From Desulfobacula sp. (GTDB lineage: Bacteria > Desulfobacterota > Desulfobacteria > Desulfobacterales > Desulfobacteraceae): a stretch of 5,417 bases of DNA. The position numbers and the translations under genes were made by a program. Shown here in pieces: positions 1-5,417 of this stretch. Location of the stretch: assembly GCA_023139225.1 (NCBI GenBank), contig JAGLNZ010000481.1:1-5417 (forward strand). The letters are read 5' to 3'. How positions within the stretch are numbered: position 1 is the stretch's first letter; the number at the start of each line of letters is the position of its first letter. The notes under the pieces are model-generated. The model ran no database searches and was not told the DNA's origin. It saw only the letters and a program-made list of their open reading frames with translations.

Positions 1-1692
1 GTGGAATCTTTTTTATCCCAGCATACCTATAATGTAAAACTGATTAAATCCTTTTTTGAAAATAATTTAATCAACCATTTTAATGACAAGGAAATCCTTC
101 AATATTTTCATCTGATCCAGCAGGATCATCCTGAATTTGTAAACATCAATTTTGGAGATGAAAACGGTCGTTTTCTAATGGCGCCGGCCCAGATTCCCGA
201 AGTTCACAAAATTTTTGATCCCCGGGTCAGACCCTGGTATCGGGGCGCTATAGATACAAAAGACTCCCACTGGACAAATGTATATTTATTTGCCTCCACC
301 CAGAAACCCGGCATGACCGTATCGGTCCCCATATATGATCAGGAAGGTATTGTCAGGGCAGTCTGCGGGATTGATATTGATATCTCTTCAATTTCAAGGT
401 TTCTTCGAGGGATTAAAATCGGCAAGCAGGGATTTGCCTATATATTTGAGAATAAACAAGGCCGGGTTATCGCCCATCCTTCACTTGTACAACTTCCCTG
501 GAACTCCTATCATATTGATCTTTTAAGAACCTGCCGCACCGACCTGAACCGAAAAAATGAGACATTCGGCATGTCCGCATTTCAGGGTGACCAGTTCTTT
601 ACCGCCTATACGGATTATCCCGGAAACAACTGGACGGTCGGTGTCACCCTGCCGGTCTCGGATTTTCTTGAAAATATTATTGCCATTAAAAAGGCTATTA
701 TCACTCTGGTAATTGCAGGTATTCTTCTTGCCAGCCTGTTAAGCTATCTTCTTGCCATGACCATCGTAAGCCCCTTAAAAATTCTCAAGAATGGAATTGA
801 AAGAATTTCCAGCGGCGATCTGGCCTATAAAGTCGATATCAAAGATCCGGATATTGCCTCTGCATTGGCAAGATCCTTCAATCAAATGGCCTCTTCCCTG
901 GAATTGAGCACCAATGAGTTGAAAAAAACCTATGCCGAGCTTGCCCAAAATGAAAAGCTGGCTGCTGTAGGACAGATGACTGCCAGTATTGCCCATGAAA
1001 TAAAAAATCCTTTGGGGATCATCCTCGGGTCTGCCCAGGTTGTGGCAAATTGTGAACGCCCCATGGAAATGAGGGAAAAGGCTGCCGATTTTATAATGGA
1101 AGAGGTGGAACGGCTCAACAAAACCCTGACAAGTTTCCTTGACTTTGCAAAACCTGCTTCTCCCAATTTTCAACGGATTGACATTACTGACCTGCTTGAA
1201 GAAATTTTTATTTCTACGGAAGAACGGTTTAATGAAAAGGGCTACAAAATAGACAAGGATTTTCCCGCTATGGCACCACCGATTCTGGGTGATCCGGACC
1301 AAATAAAAGAAGTGTTCTGGAATATCTTTTTAAATGCCATTCAATCCATGCCCGAAGGTGGAATCGTTACCGTCAGAATCGGCATTGAAAAAGGAAAAGA
1401 GGTTATTGATGAGGCCATGATTCCCATAAAGGGATTGACCCAGCAATATCCTGACTGCCTGATGGTATCCATCATGGATCAGGGTTGCGGTATCAGTGAT
1501 GAACAAATGGAAAAAATTTTAGACCCCTTTGTCAGTTTCCGGGATAAGGGTATCGGTCTTGGCTTATCCATTGTTTCCCAGATTGTCAAATCCCACAAAG
1601 GGCAAATTAAAATAAAAAGTACGCCAGGGAAAGGAACCCGCTTTAAACTATTGTTCCCCCTGGTGCCACAGGAGAATAAACATGCCGGCTAA
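1..1692 (+). CDS. Cache-domain sensor histidine kinase, 5'-partial
   Basis: Membrane sensor kinase that autophosphorylates on histidine and passes the phosphate to a response regulator. Residues are numbered from the first base of the window. About 1-215 form a double Cache (dCache_1) sensor, with the RPWY signature at 77-80 and a second Cache segment around 141-215. One transmembrane helix spans about 232-254, followed by HAMP (about 255-305). HisKA carries the phosphoacceptor H332 in AHEIKNP. HATPase_c shows the N box (N441, N445), the G1 box D493-x-G495-x-G497, an unusual F box (DPFVSF, 508-513) and the G2 box G517-G521. A periplasmic Cache sensor needs a transmembrane helix before it and none is visible, so the GTG at base 1 is probably internal and the true start lies upstream. 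The stop overlaps the next gene, an NtrC-type regulator that is its likely partner. The kinase assignment is firm; the ligand is unknown. Confidence 0.95.
   Translation: MESFLSQHTYNVKLIKSFFENNLINHFNDKEILQYFHLIQQDHPEFVNINFGDENGRFLMAPAQIPEVHKIFDPRVRPWYRGAIDTKDSHWTNVYLFASTQKPGMTVSVPIYDQEGIVRAVCGIDIDISSISRFLRGIKIGKQGFAYIFENKQGRVIAHPSLVQLPWNSYHIDLLRTCRTDLNRKNETFGMSAFQGDQFFTAYTDYPGNNWTVGVTLPVSDFLENIIAIKKAIITLVIAGILLASLLSYLLAMTIVSPLKILKNGIERISSGDLAYKVDIKDPDIASALARSFNQMASSLELSTNELKKTYAELAQNEKLAAVGQMTASIAHEIKNPLGIILGSAQVVANCERPMEMREKAADFIMEEVERLNKTLTSFLDFAKPASPNFQRIDITDLLEEIFISTEERFNEKGYKIDKDFPAMAPPILGDPDQIKEVFWNIFLNAIQSMPEGGIVTVRIGIEKGKEVIDEAMIPIKGLTQQYPDCLMVSIMDQGCGISDEQMEKILDPFVSFRDKGIGLGLSIVSQIVKSHKGQIKIKSTPGKGTRFKLLFPLVPQENKHAG
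1670..1674 (+). promoter_or_regulatory. Shine-Dalgarno site inside the kinase gene for the downstream regulator
   Basis: AGGAG lies 7 bases before the ATG at 1682, within the last codons of the kinase gene. It fixes the regulator start and implies that the two genes are translated from one transcript, probably with coupling. Confidence 0.8.
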
Positions 1693-3052
1693 TATACTTT
1701 TAGTAGAAGATGAAAAAAGGATGCGGCAAGTCATTGCAATGCAGCTTTTTGATCTTGACCTTCACATCCATGAAGCTGTTGATGGTGAACAGGCCATTGA
1801 CATATTTGAAAATGAGATGATTCACCTTGTGATAACCGATTTAAAACTGCCTAAAATTAATGGAATGGATGTCCTTAACTTCATCAAAAAAAAAGACCCT
1901 GAAATACCGGTGATTGTCATCACAGCCTATGGCTCCATTGAGAATGCCGTTAAAGCCATCCAAAAAGGCGCTTTTGATTATGTCACCAAACCCTTTAAAG
2001 AAGAAAAGCTGCGGTCCAGCATTATTAAGGCCTTAAAAATAAGCCGTCTGACCTCTGAAGTCAGGCATCTCCGCCAGGAAATCGAAGATCGGTATACCTT
2101 TAAAAATATTGTGGGTGATTCCCCCAAAATATGTGATGTCTTAAAACTTGCCGGAAGTGTATCCAACACCGACACAACTGTTCTGATTACAGGAGAAAGC
2201 GGAACCGGAAAGGAGCTTATAAGCCGGGCCACCCACATCAACAGCCCCCGCTCAAGCGGTCCGTTTTTAATAGTCAATTGTGCAGCAATCCCCTCCAACC
2301 TTTTAGAGGCAGAATTGTTCGGTTATGAAAAAGGCGCATTTACAGGAGCCCACAAGAGAACAAAAGGCAAATTTGAAGTGGCTTCCGGCGGAACCCTGTT
2401 TCTGGATGAAATCGGAGACATGAAACTTGACGTCCAGGCAAAACTGTTGCGCATATTAGAAACCCGTGAGTTTGAGCGGCTTGGCGGAACAAAGACCATT
2501 AAGGCGGATGTCAGAATCATTGCGGCGACCAATAAAAATCTTGAAGAAATGGTTGAAGAAAAGCTTTTCAGGGAAGATCTGTTTTACCGAATCGATGTAT
2601 TCCCTATCCATATTCCGCCATTAAGGGAAAGAAAACAGGATATCCCCAAACTGTCCAACCATTTTATTCAGAAATTCTCAAAAGCCTTTGGCAGGAAACC
2701 GCCGGAACTTTCAGACAAAGCAATAAAGAAACTGATCCAATATCCCTGGAAAGGCAATATCAGGGAGTTAAAAAATGTTCTTGAGCGGGCCATGATTCTG
2801 AGTAAAGGGTCTCAAATTACCAGCCACCATATCATCCTCAATGAGTCCCAGGCAAAATCATTTGCACAGATAAATATAGACACACTGATCCCAATGATAA
2901 TTAATGATCACGGACTCAGCCTGGATGATCTTGAAAGTTATTGTATCAAATATGCAATGAAAACTTTGAATAACAACGTTTCCAAGGCCGCCAGATTCCT
3001 TGGTCTTTCCCGGGCAACCCTGCGGTACAGACTTGAAAAAATGAATGAATAA
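1682..3052 (+). CDS. Sigma-54-dependent response regulator (NtrC/AtoC family)
   Basis: Cytoplasmic transcription activator of 456 residues, the usual length for this family and apparently complete. The receiver domain (about 4-118) has the acidic pair E9/D10, phosphoacceptor D53, T81 and K103. The AAA+ domain (about 142-375) has Walker A G171-E178 (GESGTGKE), the sigma-54 contact loop GAFTGA at 218-223, Walker B with D242/E243, and R297 and R303 in the arginine-finger region. A Fis-type helix-turn-helix closes the protein (about 412-456, core 433-453). In the family, phosphorylation drives oligomerisation and ATP hydrolysis that opens sigma-54 RNA polymerase promoters. The gene overlaps the upstream kinase by 11 bases and has a good ribosome site, so the two should form a cognate pair. 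W356-K357-G358-N359 replaces the more common PWPGN, a minor variation. Target genes are unknown; I see no sigma-54 promoter with correct spacing in the intergenic DNA here. Confidence 0.96.
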   Translation: MPANILLVEDEKRMRQVIAMQLFDLDLHIHEAVDGEQAIDIFENEMIHLVITDLKLPKINGMDVLNFIKKKDPEIPVIVITAYGSIENAVKAIQKGAFDYVTKPFKEEKLRSSIIKALKISRLTSEVRHLRQEIEDRYTFKNIVGDSPKICDVLKLAGSVSNTDTTVLITGESGTGKELISRATHINSPRSSGPFLIVNCAAIPSNLLEAELFGYEKGAFTGAHKRTKGKFEVASGGTLFLDEIGDMKLDVQAKLLRILETREFERLGGTKTIKADVRIIAATNKNLEEMVEEKLFREDLFYRIDVFPIHIPPLRERKQDIPKLSNHFIQKFSKAFGRKPPELSDKAIKKLIQYPWKGNIRELKNVLERAMILSKGSQITSHHIILNESQAKSFAQINIDTLIPMIINDHGLSLDDLESYCIKYAMKTLNNNVSKAARFLGLSRATLRYRLEKMNE

Positions 3053-3088
3053 AAGCCAGACTTTACATTAATCTGTCTTTAAGACAGA
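3052..3088. terminator. Candidate overlapping hairpins between convergent gene ends
   Basis: Two mutually exclusive stem-loops sit at the convergent junction. The first pairs 3052-3060 (AAAGCCAGA) with 3072-3080 (TCTGTCTTT), 8 of 9 pairs around an 11-base loop. The second is a near-perfect palindrome at 3072-3088, giving a 7-bp stem with a 3-base loop. Read on the minus strand, the first stem is followed by a T-rich stretch (TTTTATTCATTCATTTTTTC), so it could serve as a weak intrinsic terminator for lepA. On the plus strand there is no good T tract. The stems are AT-rich, and the lepA stop codon (3068-3070) lies in the loop of the first. This is a tentative call. Confidence 0.3.
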
Positions 3089-4870
3089 AAGGAATGCAGA
3101 CTGGGGGATTTCAACAGAGCCCACCATTTTCATCCGTTTCTTGCCTTTTTTCTGTTTTTCAAGAAGTTTTCGCTTTCTTGAAATATCACCGCCGTAACAT
3201 TTGGCTGTCACATCTTTCCTGAATGCTGAAATGGTTTCTCTAGAAATGATTTTCCCTCCGATTGCACCCTGGATAGGTATTTTAAACTGTTGTCTTGGAA
3301 TTTCTTGTCTTAATTTTTTGCAGGCCGTCCGTGCTCTTGCTTCTGATTTATCTCGATGAATAAGCTGGGACAGTGCATCCACCCGTTCACCATTGATAAG
3401 GAAATCAAGTTTTACAAGGTTAGTCTCCTGGTATCCTGCAATCTCGTAATCAAATGACCCATACCCCTGGGTAACGCTTTTAAGCCGGTCATAAAACTCA
3501 TACACCACCTCGGCCAGCGGCAGTTCAAATTTCATTTCCATACGGTTACTGGTCAGGTACTGGTAATTTTTGCTGACCCCCCGGAACTCGTGGCAAACCT
3601 GCATAACATTGCCCATGTATTTGTCCGGTACAATGATGGAAGCGTTGATAAACGGTTCACGAACCCGGGTGATCTCAGCAGGATCCGGGTATTGGACCGG
3701 GTTATCAATAATTTTTACCGTCCCATCCATATAGGTAATCTCATACATAACAGAAGGAGATGTCAAAATAAGAGAAACATTATATTCCCTTTCAAGCCGT
3801 TCCTGAACCACTTCAAGATGCAAAAGACCTAAAAATCCGCACCTGTATCCAAACCCAAGGGCAGCGGAACTGTCTTTTTCATAAATTAACGAGGCATCAT
3901 TTAGCTTAAGCTTTTCCAACGCCGCAGTAAGTTCTTCATAATCATCAGATGCAACCGGATACATAGATGAAAAAACAACCGGTGTCGGCTCCCTGAATCC
4001 CTCCATGGATTTTTCACATTGTTTATCGGGCATGGTAACGGTATCACCGATTTTTACATCACTGATATTTTTGATGCCTGCAATAAAATATCCCACCTGC
4101 CCTGCCACTAGTTCCTTTGCAGGCTGCCGCTCTATTTGAAATAATCCCACCTCTTCAACTTTGTACTGGGCATCATTGGACATAAACCGGATCTTATCTC
4201 CTTTTTTAATACTACCGTCAAAAATCCTGAAATGAATGATGGTTCCCCTGAATGCATCATAGTGGGAGTCAAATATCAGGGCCTTAAAAATTGTACTATC
4301 CTTTGAAACAGGTGCCGGGATTCCGTCAACAACGGCCTGGAAAATTTTATCAACACCGGTCCCTGCTTTTGCAGATACCGCCAGTGCCTCATCAGAATCC
4401 AGTCCCAGATCTTCTTCAATTTGATCTTTGGCCCAGTCAATCTCGGCAGAGGGCAGATCTATTTTATTAATCACCGGTATGATTTCAAGATCATGCTCTA
4501 TGGCAAGGTATAAATTTGCCAAAGTCTGAGCTTCAACCCCCTGACTTGCATCAACCAGTATTAATGCACCCTCACAAGATGCCAGCGCCCTGGATACTTC
4601 ATATGAAAAATCCACGTGGCCCGGTGTGTCTATCAGGTTTAAAAGGTATTGGGTACCATCCTTTGCTGTATAGGGAAGAGACACGGTCTGACTTTTAATG
4701 GTAATACCCCTTTCCCTTTCAATGTCCATGGAATCCAGTATCTGGTCTTTCATATCCCTTTCCGAAATAATGCCGGAAAGCTGGATCAATCTGTCGGACA
4801 GGGTTGACTTCCCATGATCGATATGGGCAATGATGCTGAAATTTCGAATATTTTTTATATTTAACTTCAA
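3068..4870 (-). CDS. lepA: Elongation factor 4 (LepA), ribosome-associated GTPase
   Basis: Translational GTPase of 600 residues, the standard length. In the family it binds ribosomes and is linked to back-translocation and to initiation or assembly effects. All G motifs are visible: G1 AHIDHGKST (15-23), G2 with RGITI (54-58), G3 DTPGH (81-85), G4 NKID (135-138) and G5 SAK (166-168). The LepA-specific part follows, including GFGYRCGFLGLLHLE in the EF-G domain III-like region and the conserved basic C-terminal domain (CYGGDISRKRK, 558-568, with further lysines to about 581). The start codon is TTG: an in-frame TAG lies five codons upstream (4883-4885), and no ATG precedes the G1 motif. A GGAG lies 5 bases before the TTG. 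The gene converges on the sigma-54 regulator gene with a 15-base gap, so no lepB signal peptidase gene follows it, unlike the common lepA-lepB arrangement. Confidence 0.99.
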   Translation of the reverse strand: MKLNIKNIRNFSIIAHIDHGKSTLSDRLIQLSGIISERDMKDQILDSMDIERERGITIKSQTVSLPYTAKDGTQYLLNLIDTPGHVDFSYEVSRALASCEGALILVDASQGVEAQTLANLYLAIEHDLEIIPVINKIDLPSAEIDWAKDQIEEDLGLDSDEALAVSAKAGTGVDKIFQAVVDGIPAPVSKDSTIFKALIFDSHYDAFRGTIIHFRIFDGSIKKGDKIRFMSNDAQYKVEEVGLFQIERQPAKELVAGQVGYFIAGIKNISDVKIGDTVTMPDKQCEKSMEGFREPTPVVFSSMYPVASDDYEELTAALEKLKLNDASLIYEKDSSAALGFGYRCGFLGLLHLEVVQERLEREYNVSLILTSPSVMYEITYMDGTVKIIDNPVQYPDPAEITRVREPFINASIIVPDKYMGNVMQVCHEFRGVSKNYQYLTSNRMEMKFELPLAEVVYEFYDRLKSVTQGYGSFDYEIAGYQETNLVKLDFLINGERVDALSQLIHRDKSEARARTACKKLRQEIPRQQFKIPIQGAIGGKIISRETISAFRKDVTAKCYGGDISRKRKLLEKQKKGKKRMKMVGSVEIPQSAFLSVLKTD

Positions 4871-4875
4871 TTGTT

Positions 4876-4879
4876 CTCC
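4876..4879 (-). promoter_or_regulatory. Shine-Dalgarno site of lepA supporting the TTG start
   Basis: GGAG on the minus strand, 5 bases before the TTG at 4870-4868. The spacing is slightly short, but with the in-frame stop just upstream this is the only workable start signal. Confidence 0.7.
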
Positions 4880-4896
4880 AAACTAATATATTGATA

Positions 4897-4925
4897 TTGA
4901 CAAATTCTAAGTATACGGCTAAGTT
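4897..4925 (+). promoter_or_regulatory. Candidate sigma-70 promoter for the second response regulator
   Basis: A perfect TTGACA (4897-4902), a 17-base spacer, then TAAGTT (4920-4925). The -10 matches only 3 of 6 positions but keeps the most conserved T, A and final T. Transcription would start near 4932, giving a leader of about 75 bases before the ATG at 5008. Such boxes can arise by chance in AT-rich DNA. Confidence 0.4.
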
Positions 4926-4935
4926 TTATTTTATA

Positions 4936-4964
4936 TATTTATCAATTGAGTTAAAAGGTGTCAA
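4936..4964 (-). promoter_or_regulatory. Candidate sigma-70 promoter for lepA
   Basis: On the minus strand, a perfect TTGACA (4964-4959) is followed after 17 bases by TAAATA (4941-4936), a weak -10 in a very AT-rich run. Other -10 registers nearby, such as GATAAA at a 15-base spacer, are possible. Transcription would begin near 4929, leaving a leader of about 60 bases before the lepA TTG. Confidence 0.4.
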
Positions 4965-4994
4965 GAAAAGCATAGCATAGCAAAACATAACCTT

Positions 4995-4998
4995 GGAG
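4995..4998 (+). promoter_or_regulatory. Shine-Dalgarno site of the second response regulator
   Basis: GGAG (within TTGGAGAA) 9 bases before the ATG at 5008. It supports that ATG as the start, and the receiver domain begins immediately after it. Confidence 0.75.
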
Positions 4999-5007
4999 AA
5001 AAAACTC

Positions 5008-5417
5008 ATGGCATATTCTATCCTGATTGTTGATGATGATATTGCAATTAAAGAATCCGTAGAAGAATATCTGAAAATCTTGAATTATGATGTTGCAAGT
5101 GCCCTGAATGCAGATAAAGCATTGGAAATACTCACCTCATTTAAAGCAGATATTGTCTTGACGGATATTATGATGCAGGGCATGGACGGACTGGAGCTAA
5201 CCCGCAGGATAAAAGAATCATATGATGCAGATGTCATGGTCATGACCGGTTACAGTGCCGAGTATTCCTATGAAGAAGCGGTCCGGGCAGGCGCCAGCGA
5301 CTTTATCTTCAAACCGTTTCGTTTTGAAGAACTGGATTTACGAATTAAGAGAGTTTTAAGGGAAGCAGAATTTAAAAATGAACGCACCAAACTCTTAAAG
5401 GAACTTGAAAAACTTGC
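5008..5417 (+). CDS. Response regulator, receiver domain; 3'-partial
   Basis: The first 136 residues of a response regulator cut by the window end. The receiver domain (about 3-118) has the acidic residues D9-D11, phosphoacceptor D53 (in LTDIMM), the switch threonine T80 in MTGYS, and K102-P103 in the beta5 loop, so it should be phosphorylated normally. After the domain, about 112-136 is a charged, leucine-spaced helix (RVLREAEF... LLKELEKL) that looks like the start of a coiled-coil linker. Such linkers commonly lead to GGDEF, HD-GYP, PAS/kinase or other signalling modules, but none is visible and the output cannot be named. It is divergent from lepA and has no kinase next to it within the window. 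It is not a duplicate of the 1682-3052 regulator, since the sequence around the conserved residues differs. Confidence 0.93.
   Translation, partial: MAYSILIVDDDIAIKESVEEYLKILNYDVASALNADKALEILTSFKADIVLTDIMMQGMDGLELTRRIKESYDADVMVMTGYSAEYSYEEAVRAGASDFIFKPFRFEELDLRIKRVLREAEFKNERTKLLKELEKL

Noticed and set aside
1..3. GTG at base 1 as the true kinase start
   Set aside because: It coincides with the window edge, and the Cache sensor would lack the N-terminal membrane helix needed to place it outside the cytoplasm, so an upstream start is more likely.
775..1302. Long minus-strand open frame (175 codons) inside the kinase gene
   Set aside because: It lies antisense to well-conserved HAMP, HisKA and HATPase coding sequence, and its translation resembles no protein I recognise. 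It is a shadow frame, as are those at 930-1166 (-), 1978-2298 (-), 2323-2532 (-), 335-526 (+), 3590-3832 (+) and 4516-4698 (+).
4957..4971. Possible sigma-54 promoter (GG ... GC) upstream of the second response regulator
   Set aside because: GG at 4957-4958 and GC at 4970-4971 are separated by 11 bases rather than the required 10, and the TGGCAC/TTGC context is absent.
4970..4982. Short tandem repeat GCATA-GCATA-GCA
   Set aside because: Only about two and a half copies of a 5-base unit. This is too short to be a repeat element or operator without further evidence.
4871..5007. Small RNA, riboswitch or small gene in the divergent intergenic region
   Set aside because: The region is 137 bases of AT-rich DNA. 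I see no strong stem-loop or recognisable riboswitch core, and no start codon with a ribosome site other than those of the flanking genes.

Overview
This window is ordinary bacterial chromosome, moderately AT-rich by eye. It is densely packed with signal-transduction genes around one housekeeping gene. A Cache-type sensor kinase paired with an NtrC-family sigma-54 activator, and the sequence style of LepA, suggest a Gram-negative bacterium. My best guess is a deltaproteobacterium (Desulfobacterota, Desulfobacteraceae-like). That is an inference from protein style; there is no rRNA or other decisive marker here.

Layout. (1) Positions 1-1692, plus strand: a membrane sensor histidine kinase whose N-terminus lies upstream of the window. 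It has a double Cache sensor, one visible transmembrane helix, HAMP, HisKA and HATPase. (2) Positions 1682-3052, plus strand: its probable cognate response regulator (receiver, AAA+ sigma-54 activation domain, Fis-type HTH). It overlaps the kinase gene by 11 bases and is almost certainly translated from the same mRNA. (3) Positions 3068-4870, minus strand: lepA (elongation factor 4), convergent with the two-component operon, only 15 bases from its stop codon, and starting at TTG. (4) Positions 4871-5007: the only real intergenic region, 137 bases, divergent. It carries a consensus-like TTGACA box on each strand and Shine-Dalgarno sequences for both flanking genes. (5) From 5008, plus strand: the receiver domain of a second response regulator, cut by the window end, so its output domain is unknown.

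How the genes work together. The kinase would sense a small extracytoplasmic ligand, possibly an amino acid because the Cache pocket nearly matches the known amino-acid motif. It would phosphorylate D53 of the regulator, which would switch on sigma-54 promoters located outside this window. LepA is functionally unrelated. The second response regulator has no kinase beside it within the window. I found no mobile element, CRISPR array, RNA gene, toxin or defence system, and no convincing sign of a new biological system. The findings below are modest.
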